Below, piece by piece: positions 26,608-35,622 of a stretch of 64,000 nt of DNA (position 1 is the stretch's first letter; every line of letters starts with the position of its first letter). The notes beneath the pieces are model-generated. The model did no database searches, was not told the DNA's origin, and saw only the letters and a program-made list of their open reading frames with translations. The stretch spans positions 62,001-126,000 of the forward strand of contig NZ_MBEU01000072.1 in NCBI RefSeq assembly GCF_001954275.1. The letters run 5' to 3'. Source of the DNA: Mycobacterium sp. IS-836. Lineage in GTDB: Bacteria; Actinomycetota; Actinomycetes; Mycobacteriales; Mycobacteriaceae. The position numbers were made by a program, and so were the translations under genes.

Positions 26608-28347
26608 ATGGGATTTCTCAAGCCTGATCTGCCGCAGATCGACATGGCCGAGTGGAGCAAGGGCACCCGCAGCGAGAAGATGCGCCCGATGGCCAGGCAC
26701 TGGGCCGAGGTGGGCTTCGGCACACCGGTCGCACTGCACCTGTTCTACGTCGTCAAAATCCTTCTTTACATCCTTTTTGCGTGGTTGTTTGCCTCGGCCA
26801 CCAACGGAATCGGCGGCTTCACCAACGTCGCGTCGTGGTGGTCGGAACCGATCGTTTTCGAGAAGGTCGTGCTCTACACGATGCTCTTCGAGGTGATCGG
26901 GCTGGGCTGCGGCTTCGGTCCGCTGAACAACCGGTTCTTCCCGCCCCTGGGCTCGATCCTGTACTGGATGCGGTTCGGCACCATCCGGTTGCCACCGTGG
27001 CCGGATCGTGTGCCGGGAACCAGCGGAACCAAGCGCACCCCGTTCGATGTCGCGCTATACGCGCTGCTGTTGCTGGTGACGCTGAGGGCGCTGTTCTCGG
27101 ACGGCACCGGGCCGGTGCCCGAATTGGGCACGACGATCGGGTTGCTCCCGACGTGGGAAATCGTGACGATCCTGCTCCTCGTAGGCGTGCTGGGGCTGCG
27201 CGACAAGGTGATCTTTCTCGCCGCTCGCGGCGAGGTGTACGTGACCATGACGGTGACGTTCTTGTTCGGGGGCGTCGACATGATCGTCGCCGCCAAGCTG
27301 GTGTTCCTGGTGATCTGGATGGGCGCGGCGACGTCGAAGCTCAACAAGCACTTCCCGTTCGTGATCTCCACGATGATGTCCAACAACCCGCTCATGCGGC
27401 CCCGGTGGCTGAAACGGCGCTTCTTCGAGAAGTTCCCCGACGACCTGCGGCCGGGGCTGCTGTCGCGGCTGCTCGCTCACCTGAGCACCGCCATCGAGAT
27501 GTTGGTCCCGTTGCCGCTGTTCTTCTGCCACGGCGGCTGGCCGACCACGATCGCGGCCATCGTCATGGTGTGCTTCCATCTGGGAATCCTGGTGTCCATC
27601 CCCATGGGGGTGCCGCTGGAGTGGAACGTCTTCATGATCTTCGGTGTGTTGTCGTTGTTCGTCGCCCATGCCCGCTTGGGATTGGGCGACCTAAAACACC
27701 CTGTGCCGGTGGCGATCCTGTTCGTCGTCATCGCGGGCATCGTCGCGCTGGGCAACCTGTTCCCGCGCAAGATTTCGTTCCTGCCGGGCATGCGCTATTA
27801 CGCCGGAAACTGGGACACCACGCTGTGGTGCATCAAGCCGTCAGCCAACGACAAGATCGGTAGGGGCATCGTGGCGATCGCGAGCATGCCGCAGGCTCAG
27901 CTGGAGCGCTTCTACGGCAGCCCGGAAGCCGCGCAGATCCCGATCTACATGGGGTACGCGTTCCGCGGATTCAACACCCACGGCCGCGCGCTGTTCACCT
28001 TGGCGCACCGCGCGATGGCCGGCCAGAACGAGGACGACTACGTCATCACCGACGGCGAGCGGATCTGCAGCACCGCCATCGGCTGGAACTTCGGCGACGG
28101 CCACATGCACAACGAACAACTGATCGCCGCGATGCAGGAGCGCTGTCACTTCGAGCCGGGCGAAGTGCGTGTGGTCCTGCTCGACGCGCAGCCCATCCAC
28201 AAGCAGACCCAGGAGTATCGCCTAGTCGACGCCGCCACAGGCGAATTCGAGCGCGGCATCGTCCGGGTCGCCGACATGGTGACCCGCCAACCCTGGGCCG
28301 ACGACGTCCCAGTCCAGGTGCTGTCGGACGAGGCGCGCCAGGCGTAA
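26608..28347 (+). CDS. DUF3556-type polytopic membrane protein (Rv1132-like)
   Basis: A 579-residue protein with about eight to ten hydrophobic segments between residues 30 and 395 (ILLYILFAWLFAS, ALYALLLLVTLRALF, VTILLLVGVLGL, TIAAIVMVCFHLGILVSI, VAILFVVIAGIVALGN), and a soluble C-terminal domain of about 180 residues. ATSKLNKHFPFVISTM and FMGWNF-like GWNFGDGHMHNEQ are distinctive. The ATG was chosen next to MGFLKPDLPQ; the upstream open frame crosses the KstR-type palindrome. Function unknown; regulation suggests a sterol or lipid link. Confidence 0.85.
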   Translation: MGFLKPDLPQIDMAEWSKGTRSEKMRPMARHWAEVGFGTPVALHLFYVVKILLYILFAWLFASATNGIGGFTNVASWWSEPIVFEKVVLYTMLFEVIGLGCGFGPLNNRFFPPLGSILYWMRFGTIRLPPWPDRVPGTSGTKRTPFDVALYALLLLVTLRALFSDGTGPVPELGTTIGLLPTWEIVTILLLVGVLGLRDKVIFLAARGEVYVTMTVTFLFGGVDMIVAAKLVFLVIWMGAATSKLNKHFPFVISTMMSNNPLMRPRWLKRRFFEKFPDDLRPGLLSRLLAHLSTAIEMLVPLPLFFCHGGWPTTIAAIVMVCFHLGILVSIPMGVPLEWNVFMIFGVLSLFVAHARLGLGDLKHPVPVAILFVVIAGIVALGNLFPRKISFLPGMRYYAGNWDTTLWCIKPSANDKIGRGIVAIASMPQAQLERFYGSPEAAQIPIYMGYAFRGFNTHGRALFTLAHRAMAGQNEDDYVITDGERICSTAIGWNFGDGHMHNEQLIAAMQERCHFEPGEVRVVLLDAQPIHKQTQEYRLVDAATGEFERGIVRVADMVTRQPWADDVPVQVLSDEARQA

Positions 28348-28399
28348 CGCCAGGGCGAAATTTCGGGCTAAAAGCCGCCGTGGTGTTACGCCCGTGGAG

Positions 28400-30682
28400 T
28401 CAGGCCGACGCTCGGACTTCCCGCGCCGCGGCGACCATGTTTCGCAGCGACGCGGTGACCTCGTCGACATTGCGCGTCTTCAGCCCACAGTCGGGATTGA
28501 CCCAAAGCCGTTGTGCCGGAACGGCGCGCAGCGCCGCACGCAACGACTCGGCCATCTCGCCTTCGCTCGGCACTCGCGGCGAGTGGATGTCGTAGACGCC
28601 CGGACCCACGCTGTTGGCGAAGCCGGCGGCGTTCAGGTCGTCCAGCACCTCCATGTGTGAGCGCGCCGCCTCGATGGACGTGACGTCGGCGTCAAGGTCG
28701 GCGATGGCCCCGATGACATCGCCGAACTCTGAGTAGCACAGGTGCGTGTGGATCTGCGTCGAGTCGGCGACCCCGGACGTAGCCAACCGGAAAGCGCCTA
28801 CGGCCCAACGCAAGTACTCGTCCTGCTCGGCGCGACGCAACGGCAGCAGCTCGCGCAGCGCCGGCTCGTCGACCTGGATGACGGCGATACCCGCGTCCTG
28901 CAGATCCACGGTCTCGTCCCGAATCGCCAGGGCCACCTGGTTGGCGGTGTCGGCCAGCGGCTGGTCGTCGCGCACGAACGACCAGGCCAGGATGGTGACC
29001 GGGCCCGTCAGCATTCCCTTCACCGGCTTGTCGGTCAGGGACTGCGCGTAGGTGATCCACTCGACCGTCATCGGATGGGTGCGCACCACGTCGCCGTACA
29101 GGATCGGTGGCCGGACGCAGCGGCTGCCGTAGGACTGCACCCAGCCGTTCTGCGTGGCGAAGAAGCCCTCGAGCTGCTCGGCGAAGTACTGCACCATGTC
29201 GTTGCGCTCCGGCTCGCCGTGCACCAGCACGTCCAGGCCGAGTTGTTCCTGCAGGGCGATGACGTCGGCGATCTCCTTGCGCATCTTGCCGATGTACTCG
29301 GCCTCGTCGATCTCGCGGGCCCGAAAAGCCGCGCGCGCCTTGCGGATTGCCGACGTCTGCGGGTAAGAGCCGATCGTCGTGGTCGGCAGCGGGGGCAGGT
29401 GTAGCCGCGCCTCCTGGCTCGCGCGGCGCGCGGCCGCCTCACCGCGATGGGTGCCCGACGCGACGATCGAGTCGATCCGCGCCCGGACTTGTCCGTTGTG
29501 CAGCCGTGGGTCGCCGCGACGGGAGGCGACGGCGGCGTTGGACGCCGCGATCTCGTCGGCGACCGTGTCGCGTCCGTCGTGCAGCGCCCGCGCCAGCGTC
29601 ACTACCTCGGCGACCTTCTCCCGCCCGAAGGCCAGCCAGCCGCGCAGGGCATCGTCGAGCTCGGTTTCCGGCTCCAGCGAGTACGGCACATGCATCGTCG
29701 AGCACGACGTCGACACCGCGACATGGGCCGCGGAGCCGAGCAGGGTCGCCAGTTTGCCCAGCGCGGCCTCCAGGTCGGTGCGCCAGACATTGCGTCCGTC
29801 GACGATGCCGGCCACCAGGGTCTTGCCGGCCAATTCCGGGATGCCGGCCGCGGCCGTGTCGGCGCCGGCGACCAGGTCGACGCCGATCGCCTCGATGGGT
29901 GTGCGGGCGAGCCCCGCCAGGGACGCGCCCGGGTCGCCGAAGTAGGTCGCGACGTGGATCGCGGGGCGGTTGCTCACCGAGCCCAGCGCGTCGTACACGG
30001 TCTCGGCCAGCGCGGGCGCGTCGGGGGAGATGTCGGTTACCAGCGCCGGCTCGTCGAACTGCACCCACTGCGCGCCGTTGTCGGCGAGCAGCGACAGCAG
30101 CTCGGAGTAGATCGGGACCAGCTCCTGCAGCCGCTCGATCGGTGCGCCGCCGCCGTTGACGCCCTTGCTCAACAGCAGGAAGGTCACCGGCCCGATGACC
30201 ACCGGACGCGCCGGAATGCCTTGTCCGAGCGCCTCTTTCAGCTCGGAAAGGACCTTGTCCGGGTTCAGCGCGAACCGGGTTGCGGGCTCGATCTCGGGAA
30301 CCAGGTAGTGGTAGTTGGTATCGAACCACTTGGTCATTTCCAGCGGCGCGACCTCGTCATTGCCACGCGCGGCGGCGAAGTAGCGGTCCAGCTCATCGGG
30401 GACGTCCGCGGCCCTGGCCGGTAGGGCGCCGAGCATGACGGCCGTGTCGAGCATCTGGTCGTAGTACGAGAAGGTGTTCACCGGCACCGAATCCAGGCCG
30501 GCGGCTGCCAGGCTTGCCCACATGTCGTGGCGCAATGTGGCGGCGACGGACTCCAATTCCGATCGGCTGGTGCGTCCGGCCCAGTAGCCTTCGGTCGCGC
30601 GCTTGAGTTCGCGTTTCGGGCCGATGCGCGGCGAGCCGGTAACCGTGGCGGTGAATGGTGGACTACTTACCAAGTGAGTCAC
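28400..30682 (-). CDS. metE: Cobalamin-independent methionine synthase
   Basis: Transfers the methyl group of 5-methyltetrahydropteroyltriglutamate to homocysteine. 760 residues, matching Rv1133c. N-terminal half: TGSPRIGPKRELKRATEGYW; catalytic half: TTTIGSYPQTSAIRKAR and HGEPERNDMVQYFAEQL. Zinc ligands are visible in HTHLCYSEFGD (His, Cys, Glu) and NPDCGLKTRN (Cys). The GTG eight bases after AAGGA was chosen; an ATG five codons upstream is possible. A cobalamin riboswitch lies directly upstream, so expression should fall when B12 is available. Confidence 0.97.
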   Translation of the reverse strand: MTHLVSSPPFTATVTGSPRIGPKRELKRATEGYWAGRTSRSELESVAATLRHDMWASLAAAGLDSVPVNTFSYYDQMLDTAVMLGALPARAADVPDELDRYFAAARGNDEVAPLEMTKWFDTNYHYLVPEIEPATRFALNPDKVLSELKEALGQGIPARPVVIGPVTFLLLSKGVNGGGAPIERLQELVPIYSELLSLLADNGAQWVQFDEPALVTDISPDAPALAETVYDALGSVSNRPAIHVATYFGDPGASLAGLARTPIEAIGVDLVAGADTAAAGIPELAGKTLVAGIVDGRNVWRTDLEAALGKLATLLGSAAHVAVSTSCSTMHVPYSLEPETELDDALRGWLAFGREKVAEVVTLARALHDGRDTVADEIAASNAAVASRRGDPRLHNGQVRARIDSIVASGTHRGEAAARRASQEARLHLPPLPTTTIGSYPQTSAIRKARAAFRAREIDEAEYIGKMRKEIADVIALQEQLGLDVLVHGEPERNDMVQYFAEQLEGFFATQNGWVQSYGSRCVRPPILYGDVVRTHPMTVEWITYAQSLTDKPVKGMLTGPVTILAWSFVRDDQPLADTANQVALAIRDETVDLQDAGIAVIQVDEPALRELLPLRRAEQDEYLRWAVGAFRLATSGVADSTQIHTHLCYSEFGDVIGAIADLDADVTSIEAARSHMEVLDDLNAAGFANSVGPGVYDIHSPRVPSEGEMAESLRAALRAVPAQRLWVNPDCGLKTRNVDEVTASLRNMVAAAREVRASA

Positions 30683-30779
30683 GATGTCGTCCTTCATTCG
30701 ACGGTTTGGCACACCAACCGCAACGGCCACGGCCAAACGCCCATTCCACGAGGCGATGAGCCCGCCGGACACGGCGCGC

Positions 30780-30900
30780 CCGGCACAGCCGGCAGGTCTT
30801 CGGACTCGCAGGCGCGCACTGTCGTGGTGCTCCTACGGGCTTACCGCTGCGGGACTGTCCCGGACTTTCACCGGGTTCCCTCTCGCGACGCGTGTCTAAC
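30780..30900 (-). promoter_or_regulatory. Cobalamin (B12) riboswitch upstream of metE
   Basis: Read on the minus strand, the leader contains GGGAACCCGGTGAAAGTCCG, then GGACAGTCCCGCAGCGGTAA, and the closing GAGTCCGAAGACCTGCC: the conserved core and B12-box of the cobalamin riboswitch in the correct order. It ends about 100 bases before the metE start. Binding of adenosyl- or other cobalamin is expected to switch metE off in favour of metH. Confidence 0.93.
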
Positions 30901-30923
30901 ATGCCTCGCTCGATGCCGGCGCG

Positions 30924-31565
30924 TCAGTCGGCCAGCGCCTCCGCGATGGGCACTTCGCCATTGTTGAATCCGATGGTGCGGCGGATGGTGGAGTCGTCTG
31001 CCAGCGCGGCCGCGACGACGAGCGCGACGTCGGCTCGCGACACCTCACCATTGCCCTTGCCGATCGCGATCCGGCCGGTGGCGGGTTCGAGGGTGAGCCG
31101 GCCCGGTCCCAGCACCGTCCAGTCCAGCGCGCTGGAGCGCAGATGGGCATCGGCGGCGGCCTTGGCCTCGGCGTATGCAAAGAACGGATTATCTTGCGAT
31201 ACACCATGATCCGGGCCGGCACCGAAGTACGACACCATCACGAACCGCGGCACGCCCGCCTGCCCGGCCGCATCGATGGCCCGGATCGCGGCGTCGCGAT
31301 CGACGGCATAGGTGCGTGCCGGATTGCCACCGCCGGCTCCGGCGGAGAAGACGACCGCGTCGTGCCCGCTCAGCAATTCGGCAAGCGCGGGGGTATCCAG
31401 CTGCTCGATATCGGCCACCACCGGCTGGGCGCCGGTGGCCGCGACGTCGTCGGAGTGCTCGGGATTGCGGAAGACCGAGGTCACCTCGTCGCCACGCTCG
31501 GAGAGGATGTGGGCCAGCTGCAGCGCGACCTTGCCGTGGCCGCCGATGATGACGATGCGTGCCAT
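30924..31565 (-). CDS. NAD(P)H-binding atypical SDR
   Basis: A 213-residue atypical short-chain dehydrogenase. MARIVIIGGHGKVALQLAHI gives the nucleotide-binding GGxGKV loop (positions 8-13); AVVFSAGAGGGN and FVMVSYFGAG continue the fold, but a clear catalytic Tyr-x-x-x-Lys is replaced by FAYAEAKAAAD. Resembles NAD(P)H-quinone reductase or YwnB/YhfK-type proteins. Start placed at the ATG of MARIV because the preceding 27 codons lie across a GC-rich hairpin repeat. Confidence 0.83.
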   Translation of the reverse strand: MARIVIIGGHGKVALQLAHILSERGDEVTSVFRNPEHSDDVAATGAQPVVADIEQLDTPALAELLSGHDAVVFSAGAGGGNPARTYAVDRDAAIRAIDAAGQAGVPRFVMVSYFGAGPDHGVSQDNPFFAYAEAKAAADAHLRSSALDWTVLGPGRLTLEPATGRIAIGKGNGEVSRADVALVVAAALADDSTIRRTIGFNNGEVPIAEALAD

Positions 31566-31592
31566 GCCCCGACGGTACTGCGTTTGCGCCGA

Positions 31593-31641
31593 GCGCCCGG
31601 CTGGCCGGGCAGTCGCGGCTTTGCGCCCGGCTGGCCGGGCA
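31593..31641. repeat. Two copies of a 19-base hairpin-forming repeat
   Basis: The 19-mer gcgcccggctggccgggca occurs at 31593-31611 and 31623-31641. Each copy contains the inverted repeat GCCCGGC-TG-GCCGGGC. There is no T-run, so these are not classical intrinsic terminators; they lie between the end of one SDR gene and the start of another transcribed in the same direction. Confidence 0.75.
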
Positions 31642-31712
31642 CTCACGGCTGAGCGAGGCTTGGACTATGCGGCGATCCGCTTCGCCCGGCTACGCCGCGC
31701 TCGCGATCGCCC

Positions 31713-32555
31713 CTAGAGTTTTACCCGCCCCATGATCAGGTCGATGATCGGCTTGCCGGGCGGGTAGGCGCCCGTGAGCGACGCCATCGTGTGCCCGTAG
31801 TCCACCAGGAGCGTGATCCCGCTGATGCCGAACGCGGCGGCGCTGTTGAGGAAGCACATGACATCGCCCATTTGCTCCGGGGTATGCACTTTGGAGCCGG
31901 TCTCGTCGCGGTAGTCCTGCGCGAAGGTGAGCCATAGGTCGGCGTTGGCCTGGGCCAGCGGGGTATCGGTGGGGCCCGGGCAGATCGCGTTGATGCGGAT
32001 GCCCTTCTTCAGCAGCGGATAGCCCTGCGTGGCCACGTAGGCGTTGACCACCTTCTTGGAGAAGCCGTAGTGGATGATGCCTTCCGATTCGTGCGCTTTG
32101 ACCCAGTCCTGGGCCGTCGCGAAGTCCGGCGTGGCCAGGAACTCGTTCAGCAAGTCCAAGTCGTTCTCCCAGCCCATGCCGGCGACCGAGGAGATGAAGC
32201 AGATCGCCGCGCCCGAGGGAAGCTGGTTCTTCTCGAGCAGGCGCTCGAGCAGGTACCGGTGGCCGAGGAAGTTGATCGCCATCAGGTCCGTCGTTCCCTC
32301 CGCAATGCCGGCGGCCGAAAACACGGCGTGGACCGGGCCGTCCAGCTGCTCGAGCGCGGCGTCGATCGACGCGGGATCGCGCAGGTCCACCTGGATGGAC
32401 TTGGCGACGTCGTAGTTCACCGGCGCGTAGTCCATCACGATGACCTCGGCGCCGAGCTCGCCCGCCGACTTGGCCGCCGCGGCGCCCATGCCTGTCGCAC
32501 CACCGACAACGAGCGCGCGCTTGCCGTCGTAGCGCAGCCGATCGACAATGGTCAT
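31713..32555 (-). CDS. Short-chain dehydrogenase/reductase
   Basis: A 280-residue classical SDR. The cofactor loop reads VVGGATGMGAAAAK (residues about 15-28), followed by VMDYAPVNYDVAKS, INFLGHRYLLERLL, the Ser of ISSVAGMG and the catalytic HYGFSKKVVN (Y-x-x-x-K). A 40-residue insertion (WENDLDLLNEFLATPDFATA) between Ser and Tyr is typical of 3-alpha-hydroxysteroid-dehydrogenase-like SDRs. The second ATG follows AAGGGGATTTCC and was preferred. A copy of the shared 15-base motif lies 57 bases upstream, tying it to the adjacent double-TetR regulon. Confidence 0.9.
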   Translation of the reverse strand: MTIVDRLRYDGKRALVVGGATGMGAAAAKSAGELGAEVIVMDYAPVNYDVAKSIQVDLRDPASIDAALEQLDGPVHAVFSAAGIAEGTTDLMAINFLGHRYLLERLLEKNQLPSGAAICFISSVAGMGWENDLDLLNEFLATPDFATAQDWVKAHESEGIIHYGFSKKVVNAYVATQGYPLLKKGIRINAICPGPTDTPLAQANADLWLTFAQDYRDETGSKVHTPEQMGDVMCFLNSAAAFGISGITLLVDYGHTMASLTGAYPPGKPIIDLIMGRVKL

Positions 32556-32611
32556 GGAAATCCCCTTCTCGGATAATGCCAACGCGGTTCTAACTGCTCA
32601 ACTGTATGGGT

Positions 32612-32626
32612 AACAGTTATTTGGCT
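32612..32626 (+). promoter_or_regulatory. Putative double-TetR operator, copy 1
   Basis: AACAGTTATTTGGCT matches the motif AACARAKATTTGGTY at 13 of 15 positions. It lies in the 96-base gap between the regulator gene and the SDR gene it precedes. See the entry for the regulator. Confidence 0.55.
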
Positions 32627-32651
32627 CAATACCGGGTCCGGATTAGCGGCC

Positions 32652-33959
32652 TTATTTGCCGCGGACGGCAACACCACGTAGGACGGTGTCGCGGGCGTGC
32701 ACCAGCGCCGTCCGACGGCCGACGGCGCGAAGGATGTTCTCCGGTATCCACTGCAGGCCGATGACGCACCGCGCCAGCATCGCGGTGGAGGCGGCGTCGA
32801 CGCGGATCTCGCCCGACCGGATTCCATCGGAGAGCAGTGATTTCATCTGGCGAAGGCGCGTTGCGTACAGCCAACCGGGGTTGGGAGTGTTCGGCGGGGA
32901 TTGCCGCATCCAGGCGAGCTGAATCCGGAACTCGTCGGAAAACCGGTCCAGTGCGTTGACGTTGACCCAGCTGAGCGCGTCCAGCTTTTCGATGGGGGTG
33001 GCATCCGAACGCAGCACGCTGACCCATCCGGCCTCGACCTTCCTGCCGAAGGACTCCATGATCGACGCGAGGAGTTCGTCCTTGGATCCGATCACGCGAT
33101 AGACCGTCCCGGTACCCATGCCCGCGGCCGAGGCGATGTCCCGGATCGTGGTGACTTCATATCCCTTGCGGCCGAACTCCGTTCGTGCCACGGCCCGGAT
33201 GTGGGCCGCCTTGTCGCGGGGATCGGCCTCGCTGTCGTCGGCCCACGTCTCGATCACGTCACTGGCGGCCTTGAAAGCGTTGGACCGGTCCAGCGCCGAA
33301 TCGGTAGATGGCCGGGCCGCCAACCCTTGCAAGATGATTCGGCACAGCAGCTCGGCCACCTGGTCGGCGGGAGCGGTGTGGCGCATGACGTCGAGCCCGA
33401 CCTGCAGCATGGTCTGGCAGATGCGGTCGGCCAGCGTGGGAAGGTCGATGTCTTGTTTGATGTAGCCGCTCCACCGGCCGGCGCGCAGCGTCTGCAGCAT
33501 CGCCTGCTGAATCGCGGTGGGCTGCTGTTGGGTGAGCTTCACGAGTTCGGGATCCGCGCTCGGCCCCTCGTAGAACGACATCTGCAGGGCAGCCGCGTGT
33601 TGCACGGCGCAATTGGCGATCGCGGATCCCAGCTGGATGATCTGCTCCGCGACCGGCCTCGAGTCGGGTTCGTCCAGTCTCGCCTGGGCCGCCAGCCCGA
33701 TGCGGTCCAAATCGTCCTGATACCGGCGTATCAGCTCGACGAGGATCGCCTCTTTGGACTCGAAATGGTGATAGAGGCTGCCGGGGAGAATGCCTGCTGC
33801 GTCGGCGATTTCCTGTAACGACGTCCGCAGTCCCGAGGAGGCGATCAGCGATGCAGCCGTCTGCAGGATCTCGGTGCGCCGCGTTCCCGAGTCGTCCGTG
33901 CCGCCTTGATCGAAACGATCCACCGGTCGCCCGGCAGCCAATGATTCGGCCTTGGCCAT
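32652..33959 (-). CDS. Transcriptional regulator with two tandem TetR domains (Mce3R-like)
   Basis: A 435-residue protein carrying two complete TetR repressor units in one chain. The first helix-turn-helix is RTSLQEIADAAGILPGSLYHHF near residues 44-66, the second TTIRDIASAAGMGTGTVYRV near 270-290; each is followed by an all-helical ligand/dimer region. In M. tuberculosis, Mce3R (Rv1963c) has this double architecture and represses lipid-metabolism genes and itself. A motif copy 15 bases upstream of the ATG suggests autoregulation, and four more copies mark neighbouring units. The ligand is unknown; an acyl-CoA or steroid-like metabolite would fit. Confidence 0.9.
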   Translation of the reverse strand: MAKAESLAAGRPVDRFDQGGTDDSGTRRTEILQTAASLIASSGLRTSLQEIADAAGILPGSLYHHFESKEAILVELIRRYQDDLDRIGLAAQARLDEPDSRPVAEQIIQLGSAIANCAVQHAAALQMSFYEGPSADPELVKLTQQQPTAIQQAMLQTLRAGRWSGYIKQDIDLPTLADRICQTMLQVGLDVMRHTAPADQVAELLCRIILQGLAARPSTDSALDRSNAFKAASDVIETWADDSEADPRDKAAHIRAVARTEFGRKGYEVTTIRDIASAAGMGTGTVYRVIGSKDELLASIMESFGRKVEAGWVSVLRSDATPIEKLDALSWVNVNALDRFSDEFRIQLAWMRQSPPNTPNPGWLYATRLRQMKSLLSDGIRSGEIRVDAASTAMLARCVIGLQWIPENILRAVGRRTALVHARDTVLRGVAVRGK

Positions 33960-33973
33960 TCGTCCTCCCGCCG

Positions 33974-33988
33974 AACCAAATCTTTGTT
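33974..33988 (-). promoter_or_regulatory. Putative double-TetR operator, copy 2 (autoregulatory)
   Basis: On the minus strand this reads AACAAAGATTTGGTT, agreeing with AACARAKATTTGGTY at all 15 positions. It ends 15 bases before the regulator's own start codon. Confidence 0.65.
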
Positions 33989-34045
33989 AAAGGCTACCAG
34001 ACTTCCCGGAATAAACTCGCTGCATACAGCGGTGACGGACCCATT

Positions 34046-34693
34046 CTAAAGGCCGGGGCCGTCCCAGCGGTCGCGCGCGACCACCTCCTCGACGGGCCGC
34101 CGTCGGGCCGGCCGAAACGCATGTCCGGCCTTCAGGCGGCCCACCGGCAGCAGGCAGCCCTGGACGTACGTCTGCGGAATCCCGAGCAGCCGCCGGACCT
34201 CGTCTTCACGGTGCAGGTGCAGGGTCGTGACGCACGTCCCGTAGCCGCGGGTGTGCAACGCCAACTGAAAGTTCCACACCGCCGGGAAGATCGATCCGTA
34301 CAGCGTGGCCTGGTGAAACGACTCGTCGCTGTCGATGCGCGGCAGGTATGGCTGATAGCAGGGGATCACCAGCAACGGCACCCGCGCCATGTTCTCGACC
34401 AACCACTCCGTCGACGACATGAGCCGGCCCTCGGGCGTTCCGGCCGGCAGCATGTCGGCGAGCAGGTTGCCGCCGACCCTGAGCAGATACGCCTCGCGGT
34501 ACAGCTCGGCGATCTTGTCCCGCAACGCGGGATCGGTCACCACCAGCCACCGCCACGCCTGCTGATTCGAGCCGTTGGCGGCCTGCAACCCGATGCGCAG
34601 GGCCTCTCGAATGTCGTCGATGTCGACCGGCGCATCCAGGTCGAGCGACTTGCGCGCGGAACGGGTCGCGGTAAGGAGGTACTCGATGTCCAT
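34046..34693 (-). CDS. Nitroreductase family flavoprotein
   Basis: A 215-residue FMN-dependent nitroreductase-fold protein. FMN-binding features are TRSARKSLD near residue 10, NGSNQQAWRWLVV near 40 and the GIPQTYVQGCLLPVG element near 175. In lipid pathways such proteins often act as ene-reductases or flavin reductases. The ATG shares one base with the stop of the upstream SDR gene (TGATG), so it is the last gene of a four-gene coupled reverse operon starting at the first acyl-CoA dehydrogenase. Confidence 0.9.
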   Translation of the reverse strand: MDIEYLLTATRSARKSLDLDAPVDIDDIREALRIGLQAANGSNQQAWRWLVVTDPALRDKIAELYREAYLLRVGGNLLADMLPAGTPEGRLMSSTEWLVENMARVPLLVIPCYQPYLPRIDSDESFHQATLYGSIFPAVWNFQLALHTRGYGTCVTTLHLHREDEVRRLLGIPQTYVQGCLLPVGRLKAGHAFRPARRRPVEEVVARDRWDGPGL

Positions 34694-35622
34694 CACGTGC
34701 CCACGCCGAGCTGGGCCGCGACGGCGAAGACTTCCTCGAAGATCGAGCCGGGCACGGTGAACGGTTCGGTCGCCGACACCTCCGAAAGGTGAGCTTCGAT
34801 GTCGTCGGCGGTCGGGTTGCTGTCTTTCTCCGCGAACCAGCCCTGGCCGAGGCCGACGAATACACGGGCGAAACGACCAGCGCAGGCCGAGTAGTTCTGG
34901 TGGCTGAATTCGCAGGCCCGGCTCGCCAGGAAAACAACCATCGGTACGACCAGCTCGGGCTTGATCACCCCCAGGAAGCCGATCTCCTCAAGGGCTTTCG
35001 GGTCGCCCACGGTTTCGGTCACCATGCGCGAAAAGCCGAACGGGAGCACGGTATTGGAGAGGATGCCGTGCTCGGCGCCCTCGATCGCGATCACGTTCGA
35101 CAACCCGACGAGCCCGGCCTTGGCCGCCGCATAGTGGGCTTCCAACGGCTGGCCGAACATGCCTCCCGAGGAGGAGATGAACACGAACCGGCCATAGCGC
35201 TGCCTCTTCATCACCCGGTACGCGGGCTGGCTCAGATAAAACCCCCCGTCGAGATGCACGCCGAGCATCTTGCGCCAGTCGTCCGCGGACAGCTCGTCGA
35301 ACGGAATGCTGTTGAAAATTCCGGCATTACTGACCACGGCGTCGAGCCGGCCGAAGCGCGCGAGCGCCAACTCGACGATCTCCTCGCCACCCTCCGGGCT
35401 TGCGACCGAGTCGTGGGAGGCCACGGCCACGCCGCCCTCGGCTACGATCTCGGCGACGACCTGGTCCGCGACGCTGGCGTCAGAGCCGTCGCCGTGCATC
35501 GTGCCGCCGAGGTCGTTGACGATCACCGAGGCGCCGCGCCGCGCCAGCTCCAGCGCATATAGCCGGCCGAGTCCCCGCCCCGCTCCCGTCACGATCGCGA
35601 CCTGGTCGGTGAAATCGATCAT
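34693..35622 (-). CDS. SDR family oxidoreductase (multifunctional-enzyme-type hydroxyacyl-CoA dehydrogenase-like)
   Basis: A 309-residue SDR. VTGAGRGLGRLYALELARRG gives the TGxxxGxG loop, followed by VNDLGGTMHGDGSD, a stretch typical of the MFE-2/HSD17B4 group that uses 3-hydroxyacyl-CoA or 3-hydroxysteroid substrates. NAGIFNS, the Ser of FISSSGGMFG and the catalytic HYAAAKAGL are in place. The C-terminal 70 residues extend beyond a classical SDR. Start overlaps the stop of the upstream fadE by ATGA. Likely performs the hydroxyacyl dehydrogenation step after the two dehydrogenases. Confidence 0.9.
   Translation of the reverse strand: MIDFTDQVAIVTGAGRGLGRLYALELARRGASVIVNDLGGTMHGDGSDASVADQVVAEIVAEGGVAVASHDSVASPEGGEEIVELALARFGRLDAVVSNAGIFNSIPFDELSADDWRKMLGVHLDGGFYLSQPAYRVMKRQRYGRFVFISSSGGMFGQPLEAHYAAAKAGLVGLSNVIAIEGAEHGILSNTVLPFGFSRMVTETVGDPKALEEIGFLGVIKPELVVPMVVFLASRACEFSHQNYSACAGRFARVFVGLGQGWFAEKDSNPTADDIEAHLSEVSATEPFTVPGSIFEEVFAVAAQLGVGT

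Noticed and set aside
29347..30424. Long forward frames (270 and 325 codons) inside metE
   Set aside because: Both are antisense shadows of metE with Arg-rich translations.
32579..32594. Second KstR-like site (CCAACGCGGTTCTA) near the regulator
   Set aside because: The spacing between AAC and GTT is three bases instead of two and one arm is degenerate.
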